A DNA stretch of 64,000 nucleotides from Chinchilla lanigera (GCF_000276665.1 NW_004955465.1:5106893-5170892); one strand, 5' to 3'. Shown: positions 44,645-55,694, numbered from the stretch's first letter. The notes: generated by a model not told the origin, from the letters alone. A program made the numbers and translations.

Positions 44645-45780
44645 AAAAGAATGAGACCACTCTCAAGGCCAGTTTTTGGAACTCTAGTTTCCTTTCTTGT
44701 CTCTGATTGGCAGACACACATGAAGGATAGAAATGTAGACTAGGTAACCTCAAGCTGTTATATTAGCTCTCTAACACCCATGACTAAGAAGTCTGACCTT
44801 GGTTATAGTAAGGTTATACTAAGAAGTCTGACCTAGTTATACTAGGGTTAAGTGAAATGAATTAAAATTTTGCCTTTGGTGGGAAGCTTATAATCTTGGC
44901 ACTTGCTACAAGTATAGCTTCTTTTCCATTGAGTAACCTGTTCTTGTGTTGATGATATAATGCATGGTGATGTCCAGTATTTACTCCAGGTGAATCCAGT
45001 TAAGGCTGCAGGCAGAGCGACTAATTAGCAGCTCCTGTATAAATTATTTTCTTATATTTATTTTTTATTTTTGCAAGTGGAACTTTTAATGTGAAAAATT
45101 TGAGCTATCCAGGTCCTCATTCCTTATTAATATGAGAAGCTAAAGTAAAACCTTTAAAATAAGGACTAGGGGAACCCTTTTAAGCTAGTAAGAGGAATGA
45201 TGTGAGTAAATCTGAGAATGCTATGTAACACACAGACTCCCTGTTTGTGGCAGTTATGCATTAATAAACATTTTCCAGTGAAGTCTAAGAAGCTATTATT
45301 TTTTAGCGCTTTCTCTTCTGTATTCAGAAAAATCAAGTAAGTTAATCAAATAAAAATAACTAGCAAAATTTTCAAGACAATGGATATGCTGTTATTAAAT
45401 CAAACTACAGGGTAGAGACAACCATAGGGAGAGGTATTTTGTCTCGTTAATAGTGAACTACAAATAAGTATCTCATTACTTTTGTGAATATTTTGGTAAC
45501 AATTGTGGACTTTGATTAGTTTGATGTCCTTCCTATATGATAAATAAATGTGTGTCATATATAAATATGTGTGATGTGTCAAAATATAGTGAAAATGTAA
45601 ATTACCTTTTTAGCTTACCCATGGGTTTGTAAAAATATTTTTGTGATGGTCAATAGATTCCATTTGTTTGAAAAATGATTTCTGTTAGAATTTATGATAA
45701 ATCCTAATTTAATTTGTAATGAGATTTGGTTTTTCAGTATTTGAATCCCCCTTTCTGGTGTGGAGAAAGAACCTGTTCTT
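44645..45780. other. Intergenic with a 35-bp tandem duplication
   Basis: ACTAAGAAGTCTGACCT occurs at 44783-44799 and 44818-44834. The following bases are also related, giving a partly diverged 35-bp duplication. Otherwise nothing recognised. Confidence 0.45.
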
Positions 45781-45781
45781 T

Positions 45782-46008
45782 TTTAAATTTTTTTTTTTTA
45801 AAGAGAGTAGTAAGTGAGAGACAAACAAAGAAATAGAAGAGTAGCAGCATAGGAGCATCACTAACATAAACAAATCAAAGCAAGAACATTCAAAGTGATA
45901 CAGTCTCAAGCAGCATAATACAAATTAACAGTGGTTGTTACATTACATATTGCCATCCTCAACTACATTGCTCAGATTACCAGATGTAAGAACGAAAGAT
46001 TGCTCAAA
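45782..46008 (-). mobile_element. 5'-truncated L1 3' UTR, minus strand
   Basis: One 3' UTR unit ('agagagtagtaagtgagagacaaac...ttgctcagattaccagatgtaagaacgaaagattgctcaaacc') with a T-run at its left end. It is the closest relative of 15760-15970. Imperfect TSD AGAACCTGTTCTT (left, about 45770) / AGAATGTGTTCTT (right, about 46013). Confidence 0.8.
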
Positions 46009-46027
46009 CCAAAAGAATGTGTTCTTA

Positions 46028-46100
46028 AGATTGACAATGTAACTCAATGGTAGAGCACATTTTTAGCATACTTCAGGCCCTGGGTTCAATTTCCAGTTGG
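46028..46100 (+). mobile_element. Old ID SINE
   Basis: 'atgtaactcaatggtagagcacatttttagcatacttcaggccctgggttcaatttcca' is a diverged ID body. Its A-rich tail has been replaced by the microsatellite that follows. Confidence 0.75.
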
Positions 46101-46105
46101 GGTGG

Positions 46106-46241
46106 GGGAGGAAGGGAAGGGAAGGGAAGGGAAGGGAAGGGAAGGGAAGGGAAGAGAAGGGAAGGGAAGGGGGAAGGAAGGAAGGAAGAAAGAAAGGTAG
46201 GAAGGAAGGTAGGAAGGAAGGAGAGAGAAAGAAAGAAAACA

Positions 46242-46277
<36 letters not shown>

Positions 46278-46325
46278 CAGAAAGAAAGAAAGAAAAGGAA
46301 GAAAGGGAAAGAAAAGAAAAAGGAA
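46106..46325. repeat. (GGGAA)n-(GGAA)n-(GAAA)n composite microsatellite
   Basis: About 220 bp of purine-only plus-strand sequence passing from GGGAA pentamers to GGAA/GGTA to GAAA tetramers. Directly downstream of an ID body, it most likely grew from the SINE tail. It produces artefactual Lys/Glu/Arg/Gly open frames. Confidence 0.95.
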
Positions 46326-46539
46326 GAATGGTGAGAGGAAACTACTTTCTAAGTGTAGCTTTGACTCAGTCCTTCACTGTATATCATCTCTTCACTACCC
46401 TAAATTCTAATAACATGAACCATACCTAATCACAATATAACGTGTATGTTGAAACATCCACTCTACATGAGAGATGCAAAATTAATGAAATTTATACCTT
46501 TGCCATGCTTTTATAAGCAGTATTAAGACTCTGGCAATG

Positions 46540-46638
46540 GGGCTGGGGATTTAGCTCAGCGGCAAAGCGCCTGCCTGGCAAGTGCAAGGTCGTGAGTTCG
46601 GTTCCCGGTATCAGAGAAAAACCAAAAAAAAAAAAAAA
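46540..46638 (+). mobile_element. Young ID SINE with perfect 15-bp TSD
   Basis: Consensus-like body (GGGCTGGGGATTTAGCTCAGCGGCAAAGCGCC...) and an AAAAACCAAAAA tail. AAGACTCTGGCAATG is at 46525-46539 and 46639-46653. Confidence 0.95.
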
Positions 46639-46660
46639 AAGACTCTGGCAATGCAATGAT

Positions 46661-46748
46661 TCTCTCTCTCTCTCTGGTATCTGGAGTTGAACTCAGGACC
46701 TTGATATTGCCAGGCAGTTGTTCTGCCACTGAGCTACCTCCCTGGCCC
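46661..46748 (-). mobile_element. ID SINE, minus strand, with (TC)n tail
   Basis: The reverse complement reads GGGCCAGGGAGGTAGCTCAGTGGCAGAACAACTGCCTGGC...GAGTTCAACTCCAGATACCAGAGAG. The tail is a short (GA)n run. It lies only 7 nt from the TSD of the neighbouring plus-strand ID, a tail-to-tail pair. Confidence 0.85.
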
Positions 46749-46754
46749 ATGATT

Positions 46755-47765
46755 TTCTTTATTGACATTAACTTCTTTAAACATTTCTTTGAACTGTAAA
46801 ATTCTGGCTCTACTGAGTGGAAATGACTATCTTCAGCCACACTGGATATGCTACTGAAAGCTACTTAGATGAGACCCAGTCTTTAAGAGATTTTTAAAAA
46901 TCCCTTAAACTTTAGTAGTACTGGAAGAAGTAATAATGAGTTTTGTAATATTAAAATATTAGGCTATGAATTTTAGATATGACTGAAAAATATCTAGAAA
47001 AAATGCGACTACATGCAAATGCACTGGAGACTTAGTGAACCTACTATTATTTGGTTTAATAGAAAACATAACATTATTAAAATCCAGTTATGTTCCATTT
47101 TCAATCCATTGTATTTAAGAAATACTGTTTTTTATTCAACTAGAAGACTAGAGGAAATGAAACTTTAAAAAAAAATTTACAGCAAAGAAGCATAGCCAAC
47201 TCACATATGCCCTATTCAAGTTAAAGTATGATAGAATGAAGGTCATTCTGACAAACTAGGGTGCATTATTTTTCATCCATAGGGATTCTCACGCTGGTGC
47301 TAAGTAGATAGGAAAAATCATCCTTTTCATATCAAGGACTGAAAATTGGAGGGTGTTTTAGATAGTTTTCAAATATACTCTATTCTCAAATCTTTTCCAA
47401 CATAAAAGATACCTTTTTGCAGGGAGAAAATGATCATTTCATTTGGCAAAACATAGAAATTTCCAGCTGAGGCACATTAAAACATTTTTACAGTTGCCCC
47501 AAAGGCAGAGTATTTTCACTATTTCCTTTGCTGCAAAAATCTTTCTCTGCTGAATGGAAATGACCAAGTTTTCTCTGGAAAATGTCAGAGCAAGTACATG
47601 AATAGTTTCTGTCCATCCAGAGAGCCTTTTATAAAAAGACTAGTTCTACAGGTCTAGTCTAATGCAGAACTTCTGAATATTACTTACTTTTTTCAAAAGA
47701 GCATTACTTTTCCATTATCACTAACATAATAATTCTTCAGTTATATGTTTTTCTTTGTTCTTTGT
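46755..47765. other. Intergenic, nothing recognised
   Basis: No gene or clear repeat. Confidence 0.4.
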
Positions 47766-47767
47766 TC

Positions 47768-47968
47768 TTTTTTTTTTTTCTGGTAGTAGGAATTGAACCC
47801 AGTACTGGGAATTACACTGAGCTAGAGCCCCCACCATTTTTTATCCACTTATTTTGAAACACGGTGTCACTAAATTGCTACGTTGCCCAGGCTGGGCTTG
47901 GACTTGCGGTCTTCTTCCTCAGATAGTGACGGTACTGGCATTTTCGGTGTGTGTGTGTCACCATGAAT
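47768..47968 (-). mobile_element. B1-dID dimeric SINE, minus strand
   Basis: 'ctggtagtaggaattgaacccagtactgggaattacactgagctagagccccc' is the ID monomer in reverse, followed by 'gaaacacggtgtcactaaattgctacgttgcccaggctgggcttggacttgcggtcttcttcctca', a reversed B1/7SL-type monomer. Confidence 0.75.
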
Positions 47969-47984
47969 AGGTAAGCTATACTAT

Positions 47985-48685
47985 TTTTAAAAGGAAATAG
48001 TATTAATATTAGGCATTCCTAAAATAATGACTTGTTTGACAATGTCCTCAGTTTCAGGTGATTTTCACATGAGCCTTAATTATGAACAATTTTTATACCA
48101 GGATATGAATTTATTCATAGAGAATTGACAGTTAGATAATAAGAGTCAAATAGAAATGTAAGAGATGAAAAATGAAATCTAGTGACAATGAATGTCTTTT
48201 CCAGACTTACTAGTAGTCTGAGATTAAAACACTCAATTATCTTAAAAAATAATTCAGTAAAGATTGTCCAATTTGATGCTGAAAGAGAAAATGTAAAAAT
48301 AACATAAAAAAGAAAATGAACTAAAAATATAAATATAAAAGTGAGATGAAAGTACAACATTCCCAAGTGCTATGAGACAACACTGAAAGCACTTATCAAG
48401 GAAAGAATTGGAATTTTCAGGATTAAAGTACAAAAGGTATAACTAACATCCATGGCTTAATCTCTCACAGGTAGAGAACATGGAAGTCATCATGCCTGTC
48501 CTTGCAGGACGGAACTAAAACAATGGAAAATGAGCAACTCATCTTCATTCAATCAAAGAATGGTCACAAGGAAAAACCCCGAAGCCTGGAGAGTCAGGTA
48601 CAGCAGGAACTTTGCAGCCAAGTTGTGCGTACCTGGAACAGAAAAGGCTGGAGCCAAATACTAGTGGAAATGTTCCGATTCTGGT
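47985..48685. other. Intergenic, nothing recognised
   Basis: A 132-codon plus frame (48502-48900) runs into the old L1 and has no domain. Confidence 0.4.
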
Positions 48686-48689
48686 CGTG

Positions 48690-49690
48690 TTATGTAAGTG
48701 AAGGTTACAGTATGTGGTCCTTTGTGATATGCTTCTTTTCTTTAGCTTTATGTAATGCTTCAGAGGTCCATACAAGTTGGTTCATATATAATTGCTCATC
48801 CTTTTCATTGCAGAACAATATTCCTTTACATGGATTTGTCACATTACATTTATCCATAGAGCAATTGATGCATATTTCAGTTGCTTTAACCTCTGGCTAA
48901 TAATACCGCTGTGAACATTATCTGTAATATTCTATAAGTTGCCAGAAACCTCATTTGGTGTGGAAGCATGCGGTTTTTTTTAGAATTTTTTTTTATTTTA
49001 AAGAGAAGAAAAAATTTAAAAACACTAAAAACAATACAGGATTTCAAAATAAGATGATAGGAAACCAGCAATGGTTGCTATATTGCATATTGTTATCTTC
49101 AAAGTAGTTGTTCAGATTACCAGATAGATACAGGCATGCAAAATTGATCAAAAAAATTAAGCATTAACTTTTCCTCTCAATAAACCAGCAGAAACTAGTA
49201 GTACAATTATCTAAGCTATCTAACCTCCCTCTCTCTCTCTCATATATATATGATTTCTTACAATATTAAAAATATTGTAATTTTTACAAAAATTTGTAAT
49301 ATTACAAATTACTATACAAATTTAAATTACAATAAAAAGGATTCCTTCTTTCTTTCTTTTCTCCTTTCATTTATCCTAGTTGTTCTTTGTCTCCCTAATG
49401 TAAGAAACTGAAAGAGTAAATAAAATCCAAAACATACAATAGGTATTGTGAAAGGGAAAGAATCTGGGCAAGGGGCATGTCTTTATCTCTTGTTTATACT
49501 CCTAGAAATGGAATTGCTGTGCTATTTAGCAATTTATGCTTAGCATTTTGAGGAACTAATACACAAAGAAACTTCACTCTTGTACATTTCCAAAAGCAAT
49601 GTATAAAGATTTAAATATACATTTAATCTCTTTTAATTGTGTATTTGAATGAATAATATATAAAGTTTTATTGATAAAAATTAATTAATA
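48690..49690 (-). mobile_element. Old L1, minus strand, split by a younger L1
   Basis: The left half includes 'tgtaatgcttcagaggtccatacaagttg', 'ttttcattgcagaacaatattcctttacatggatttgtcacattacatttatccatagagcaattgatgcatatttcag' and 'ataccgctgtgaacatt'. The right half (49476 on) resumes 'catgtctttatctcttgtttatactcctagaaatggaattgctgtgctatt...'. The halves are collinear in old L1 and are interrupted at about 48966-49474. Confidence 0.7.
48966..49474 (-). mobile_element. 5'-inverted (twin-primed) L1 insertion
   Basis: 48975-49390 is L1 3' UTR in minus orientation with its T-tail at the left. 49393-49470 is the immediately upstream L1 segment ('taagaaactgaaagagtaaataaaatccaaaacatacaataggtattgtgaaagggaaagaatctgggcaa') in plus orientation. 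Adjacent RNA segments joined head-to-head are the signature of twin priming. A short GCATG is present at both host junctions as a possible TSD. AT-rich palindromes lie at 49250-49320. Confidence 0.75.
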
Positions 49691-49785
49691 TCTACCATGT
49701 TTGTAACTTGTTTCCATTTGTTTTTGCTTTGTTTTTCTGACTATTACAGTTTCAAGAGAAATTTTTTTTTTTTTTTTTTTTTTTT

Positions 49786-50250
49786 NNNNNNNNNNNNNNN
49801 NNNNNNNNNNNNNNNNNNNNNNNNNNNNNNNNNNNNNNNNNNNNNNNNNNNNNNNNNNNNNNNNNNNNNNNNNNNNNNNNNNNNNNNNNNNNNNNNNNNN
49901 NNNNNNNNNNNNNNNNNNNNNNNNNNNNNNNNNNNNNNNNNNNNNNNNNNNNNNNNNNNNNNNNNNNNNNNNNNNNNNNNNNNNNNNNNNNNNNNNNNNN
50001 NNNNNNNNNNNNNNNNNNNNNNNNNNNNNNNNNNNNNNNNNNNNNNNNNNNNNNNNNNNNNNNNNNNNNNNNNNNNNNNNNNNNNNNNNNNNNNNNNNNN
50101 NNNNNNNNNNNNNNNNNNNNNNNNNNNNNNNNNNNNNNNNNNNNNNNNNNNNNNNNNNNNNNNNNNNNNNNNNNNNNNNNNNNNNNNNNNNNNNNNNNNN
50201 NNNNNNNNNNNNNNNNNNNNNNNNNNNNNNNNNNNNNNNNNNNNNNNNNN
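49786..50250. other. Assembly gap (465 N)
   Basis: Flanked by a T-run on the left (from about 49762) and (TA)n on the right (50251-50263). These low-complexity sequences probably caused the break. Frames translated through it are meaningless. Confidence 0.99.
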
Positions 50251-50461
50251 TATATATATATATCTTTGGTCAAATACTTCACACATGAGCAGTATACATA
50301 CAAAACGCTGTACCAGGATAATTTTCAACGTTATTCACCATGTAGAAAAATAAACAATGTAGAGTCCTTCTCATTTTTTAAGTGCATCGTACTATTGATT
50401 TTGGTGATGTTGCTAGAGCAAAAAAATGTCTAAAATTCTCAGTCTTTATAAAATAGGCACT

Positions 50462-50602
50462 ATTTTATTTTATGGTACTGGGGATTGAATCCAGAGCATT
50501 TATTTACACTGAGCTACATCTGGAATTAAACTTGCAATCCTCCTGCCTCAGGCTCCCAGAGTCTTGGGATTATAGGCGTCCCCACCACACCTGGTTTGTT
50601 AC
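50462..50602 (-). mobile_element. B1-dID dimeric SINE, minus strand
   Basis: 'tatggtactggggattgaatccagagcatttatttacactgagctacat' (ID part) followed by 'cttgcaatcctcctgcctcaggctcccagagtcttgggattataggcgtccccaccacacctgg' (B1 part), both in reverse. Confidence 0.82.
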
Positions 50603-50609
50603 TTTAATA

Positions 50610-51035
50610 CTAACTTGCTAAAGTCAGAGATGAGCCTAAAGCCAGGAGGCTGTTACAAGCTGTAATTTAAAAACACATTTATGACCTGGATATTTTGTTT
50701 GGCATATGTGTGTTTCACGACTTTAATCAGAACAGAGGCATCTTAATTGAGAAATTATCTTTTTTCCAGTCATCTTTGCTTTCTGTATCATATTATAAAC
50801 AATTCTTTCATGCAACCTTGCTCTTGTTTGGGTCACGCTATTTACCCTAGGACTTCCTCTGGCCACCTACATTTCTCTGGTTCGTCATTCTCCAGTTCTG
50901 GCTGTAGAGTCCGTCATGTTTTGTGTGATAACTTATTAAAAATTCAAAATGATTGCAGTTGTCATCAGAACTCATACATGTGAAATATATATTTTGTATT
51001 TGACTTATTAATTTTGTTTATTGCCTTGCTATTTA
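50610..51035. other. Intergenic, nothing recognised
   Basis: No gene or clear repeat. Confidence 0.4.
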
Positions 51036-51039
51036 CATA

Positions 51040-51830
51040 TTTAAACTCTTTAATGTTGTGTGTACATTTTGATGCATTTTGGTAACTGTTGCAATCACGT
51101 GACTACACCTCCACAAACAAGGTGTAGTATATTTCCTTCAGTCTCCAACATTTCCCACTGCCTCTTTGGGCTCAATCTCCTTTACCCACGCTTCGCCCAC
51201 TGTAGTAACTGTCTGCTTTCTCCATTAATGGCTTCCCTTTTCTTGACTTTCATTGCAATGTAATCATGTAGAACATAGTATTTTGTGTTAGACCACCTTC
51301 ATGTAACATCCTGTTTGTGAAACAACCATAGTGTTACATGAAATATTATTATGCTCCCTTTTTTTCTAAATAGTATTCTTTGTTATCAAAAACACAATTT
51401 GTCTATTCATCCACCTATCAATGATGATATGAATTGTTTCCAATTTCTGTCTGTTATGAGGAATGATGATTTAACCATTCACAGAGATGTTTCCAGTATA
51501 AATATGCTTTTCTTTTTCCAGGATAAATGCTCCACAGAGGAACATCTAGGTCATATGGGAAATATATACTTAACTTCACAAGCACTGTTATACTTTCTCC
51601 CACTGTAGCAATATCATTTTATGTTCCAACAAAGCACACAAGACAGCCAGTGACTCCACATTCTTTCCAGTAACCTTATCTTTAGCTAGTCTTATGGGCA
51701 CATTATTTTACTGTGATTCTGATTTACATATAAAGCTCTCTAATGGTGATATTACATATTTCCCGATTATCTCTGCCCATTATATTAATGGCTTTATTAT
51801 GATGTAATTCACACTCCACCCTATTTAAGA
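51040..51830 (-). mobile_element. Old L1, minus strand
   Basis: Includes 'ttgatgcattttggtaac', 'agtattctttgttatcaaaaacacaatttgtctattcatccacctatcaatgatgatatgaattgtttccaatttctg', 'aggataaatgctccacagaggaacatctaggtcatatggg', and 'ctctctaatggtgatattaca', in the order of a minus-strand old L1 ORF2 end and 3' UTR. Confidence 0.65.
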
Positions 51831-51834
51831 TATG

Positions 51835-52480
51835 TAAGACTGATTCTCAGTAAGCTCCCAGGATTGTGTCTAATAGATCATTTTCATACCTTCCCAAAGA
51901 AGCCTCTATTATTCACACTTTTTCCCCAGATTCTTTAAACACCTTCCTTGAGTAGATGCCATAGAACTCCCTCTGCCCTGTGGTCCGTTACATATCTTTG
52001 TAAGGCAATGCTATTTATTCTGCCGAATGTGTAAATAAATCCATCATGTTAGATCTATTTTTCTTCATTAGTCATATTAGACTGGGAAAATTTAAAAAGA
52101 TTTTTCTACATATATTTCTATGTGAAGGTAAATCCTAAAGATGGGGACTGTGATGCTATTTTATTTTGTAATATTGGCCTTTGGAAGGAAAGATTTTGAG
52201 TGATTTAATTTTTAGTGGTAATTTTCACTGTTTAGAAAACATTTCAAACTACTCTTCCAAGCAAAAAGCTAAACTTTGAATACTCATTATAATCAACAAG
52301 CTTTTTTATTAAAACAGATTTACAACTTTTCAAGGAGAATTATTTATTTGAAGTTGTGTTCATCAGCTCAAAGAAAGAAGAAAATGTGGATGAATATATT
52401 GCTAAACATCCAAAGACAGTAAGATTTGAAACAGTCATTTGAGAATGACAGTTGCTTCCCTTTGCCCCCACAAATTAAGA
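51835..52480. other. Intergenic, nothing recognised
   Basis: May hold further decayed L1, not resolvable by eye. Confidence 0.35.
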
Positions 52481-52489
52481 AACAAAGTC

Positions 52490-53060
52490 CCCGAGTGTTC
52501 ATGCAATGACCAAAAACAGTTGGAATTCAGAGCAATAGAACTTTCATTTCTTGCTGGTGGGAATGAGAAGTACAACAGATACTTTAGAAGGTGGTCTGCA
52601 GTTTCTTAAAAAGCCAAATATATTCTGACCATATGATCTAGAAAATGCACACATTGGCATTTACTCAAAGAAGTAGAAAACTATATGTCCACACCAAAAT
52701 CCATACATAGACATTTATAGCACCTTATTCATAATTATCAAAATTTGGAAGCAATCAAAATGCCCTTTAGTAGATGATCTGATAAACAGTGGTAGGACAG
52801 TGGAAAATTTATTCAGAAAATAAATAAATAAATTATTAAGCCATGAAAACTTATAGAGGAAACTGAAATATATATTACTAAGGGAAAGATACAAACATGA
52901 AAAGTCTACATTCAGATGGTTTTAACTGTATGACAGTCTAGAAAGGAAAATGCTATGGGTAGAGTAAAAAGATGAATGGCTTCCAGCAGGAAAGGGGAAG
53001 TCTCACAACAGTCCTCACCAATCCCTCTATCCCAATGTCCTAAATATAAATGAGTTAAAA
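52490..53060 (+). mobile_element. Old L1 3' portion, plus strand
   Basis: 'agaactttcatttcttgctggtgggaatg', 'cagatactttagaaggtggtctgcagtttctt', 'accatatgatctagaaaatgcacac', 'tcaaagaagtagaaaactatatgtccacaccaaaa', 'tagcaccttattcataattatcaaaatttggaagcaatcaaaatgccctttagtagatgatctgataaacagtgg' follow ORF2 order. Confidence 0.8.
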
Positions 53061-53064
53061 ATTT

Positions 53065-53880
53065 ACTCTCATGCAAAAAAAAAATATTAGAAGGCACTCT
53101 TCTGAAGTTGTTGAGCAAGGTACATGTAACTCTAATAGTTAGGATGGTTAGTTGACATATTTAACACTAGCCCCCATCTGCCATCTTCATAAAAGATAAG
53201 CACTAAAGGCTGTCCATGTTTACACATATCCAGTTAGCTCCTTTACTGCTGCAATTTAAGTGAAAAAAGGAAAATCAAAGAAGATATTTTCTAGCAAGAG
53301 AGAGCAATGGCCAACGTCAGTAAAGAAGCTAACCAAAAATTAAACGAGATAACTTGGAAAAATAAAGAAAAGAGAAAACATGTAAGTATTCTTACTAGCA
53401 GGATCAACCAGAGCCAAAATGTTTCATTCATAAATAAAGAACAGCCAGTTGTAAGAGAAAAACCAATGAGGGAGTTTTAAAAATAACATAAGGATAAAAA
53501 CTAAAACTGATTTAAGGGAATGAAAGTTAAAATCAACAAATAATCTACAATGTACAATAAAAGTACTAAGAGAAATTTTGAGAGAAAATTAGACAAGGAA
53601 AAGGCAAGATGTAATATATCCAAAAATAGGGAATGAAAAAATGGAGAGAGAAAGAGATTACAAAAGTGATAGAAGAAAAAAAATTCGGAGTGTACAGGAA
53701 ATAACTTCCATTTAAAAAGAAAATCACTGAACATTTTCCATATGGTAGACTTAGATCCCACTGGGAAAAGCTCTTACAGGTAATACCTACATATTCTAGA
53801 CTAAAAAGAACTAGCTTGAGATATTAGGGAATGGACAGAAACAGATGTATTGTGCCGAATAATCCATTCCCTTATTAAGG
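53065..53880. other. Intergenic, A-rich, nothing recognised
   Basis: Purine-biased on the plus strand; only chance frames. Confidence 0.4.
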
Positions 53881-53989
53881 AGTGAGAACAGGAGTTGTAC
53901 AAATAATTCCAGTATTTCAGGGCAACACACTGCCATTAAACCCGGACAAAATACTTTCCCTTAATTCTATCACATTCATCCCACATTTC

Positions 53990-54330
53990 TTGTCACTTTC
54001 TAAAGCAGTTCTGGAAGTCCTCTTTTGGGAGGGTGCTTACCGAGTGTGTCACAATATACAGTGAAGACTGCTGCCTCCTGCCATTCAAAGGAAAGGCAGG
54101 CTCAAAAAACACGGTCTGTCTTTACCCACCTTACTCAGCAGACCTGGCTCCATGGGACTTTTGGCTCTTCGCCAATGTGAAAATACCCATGAGAGCTCAA
54201 GTTTTTTAATTGACTCAGGACATGGTGGTAGCCAGTACAGTGCAATTAAAAACGTGAAGGATGACTTCCAGAACCTTTTTATAAGGTGGTAAAAACGATA
54301 GGGTTAGTGTGATCAAACTGAAGGAAAATT
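53990..54330 (+). pseudogene. Mariner transposase remnant
   Basis: Near 54125-54180 the plus strand encodes, with frameshifts, a match to the mariner DDxD signature (HPPYSPDLAPCDF type): here PPYSADLAPWDFWLF. A preceding segment at 54000-54060 reads LFWEGAYRVCHN, like the LFDWEGIVHHEFVPQG region, and a following segment reads ...DDFQNLF. Several stops and frame changes; the N-terminal half is missing. The host flank is AT-rich. Confidence 0.68.
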
Positions 54331-54424
54331 TCATGGGTGGGTTTAATGGCAATGTGTCTTTTACTGAAATTTTGTTTTCTAAGTTTAAGCATTTTAAATT
54401 TAAACATTTAAACATATTTGTCAA

Positions 54425-54600
54425 TCACACCTTGCACAATTAGTAAGTATAGTATGCAAATCAGTCACACATAGGTGTCACTTTGAAAGTCCTTGTTTGG
54501 AACACGTAGATAGTATATTGTGCGTACAATTTGTAAGCATAATAAGTAAGTCATTCATATGTGGATGTCATTTTGAAATATCCTAAAATATTTAAGACAA
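54425..54600. repeat. Degenerate ~110-bp tandem duplication
   Basis: 'gcacaattagtaagtatagtatgcaaatcagtcacacataggtgtcactttgaaa' (from about 54434) is echoed by 'gtacaatttgtaagcataataagtaagtcattcatatgtggatgtcattttgaaa' (from about 54523). It immediately follows the mariner remnant and could include its degraded terminal region. Confidence 0.55.
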
Positions 54601-54604
54601 AGTA

Positions 54605-55130
54605 TAATCATAAACTTGAACAATACTGTACTTGTATGTATAGCAATAAACGTGAATGAAAGGATACACCTTTAAGAAAAATAGATAGAGATTATTTGCA
54701 TCATAAGTTTAAAAATATATTTTACTCGATGTGGAATATGCTTTAATGAATTCTAACATAATTATTAGGGTAACATTTCTCTTTAAATAGTTGAATAAAA
54801 AAGTTTTAGAAATAAGTGTATAGAAACTTTATATGTTTAACTTATATATATATTTATATTTATATTTTATCCAAAAAGCACTATCAAACTTGATTTTACA
54901 GTACATATAGAAATATGAACTTAAGTAGGTTGCATTATTTTCCCCAATGTTTTGTTTTTTCCTAACAGAGTTATGCATCTTCTTTCATTGAGGAAGTACT
55001 TGCCGATTCACTGTTTGAGAAGAATGAATGTTTTCATTTCTTTGAGATTACCCTGTGACATTCTTCATTCAATAGAATGTAAAATATTAGAGTTGTTTGA
55101 TGACCAATAACTAGGTAACCTGGTCTTTAA
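54605..55130. other. AT-rich intergenic sequence
   Basis: Nothing recognised. Confidence 0.4.
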
Positions 55131-55134
55131 GTGG

Positions 55135-55690
55135 AAGCAAACATTGGAGTTTCTTGATTCGGTAGACGCAGTGGGCCAAGTCTGAAGTGATCCTAAGAAC
55201 CCTTCCTTTTAGTATTCAGGCCTTTGTGTGCCCCTCCACATGTCTTACCTGGGTACATGTGCCACACTTCTAGGAAGTGGGTAATGGCAAAAGTGATGGA
55301 ATGTCTCTCCTGTGATTGGCCCGTGCTTTACCTTTCCATCTTACTCCCTAATTCTCTCTGAACACCTTCTCCCTTGCTGACTTCGAAGAAGGAAGTAGCC
55401 ATGCCCAGAGAGCCATGTGGCAGGAAACCACAGCCTGCCTCTGCGAGCTGAGACAGTTGTCGACTTCTGGCCAGCAAGACTCGAGGTTTTTCAGACTCAC
55501 AGTGGGAAGGAAAGGAGTTCTGTCCACAACCTGAGGGCGTTTGGAAGCACCAAGGAGATCTGAACCTGTCCAACACTTGATTGGAGCCTTGTAGAGAACC
55601 CTGCCAAACTTTGCTTATACTCCAAAATAATTTATTCATTTCCAAGTTTTCATCTTTGTGGCAGTGTGTTAGAAGCAACATCAGTACAAC
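55135..55690. repeat. Probable ancient LTR-like repeat
   Basis: Segments such as 'tcctgtgattggcccgtgctttacc', 'gaagtagccatgcccagagagccatgtggcaggaaaccacagcctg', 'ggccagcaagactcgagg' and 'gttggagccttgtagagaaccctgcc' have the look of an interspersed LTR-like repeat common in mammals (order ...agccagcaag...ctgccaacaacc...gagaccctgagcagagaaccc). The family is not assigned. The 123-codon minus frame (55328-55699) within it has no domain. Confidence 0.45.
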
Positions 55691-55694
55691 AATC

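Noticed and set aside
46047..46429. Two overlapping Lys/Glu/Arg/Gly-rich open frames (95 and 110 codons)
   Set aside because: Pure translation of the GGGAA/GAAA microsatellite; any purine-only tract stays open in all plus frames.
49697..50353. Frames of 183-218 codons
   Set aside because: They run through 465 N and consist mostly of undefined residues.
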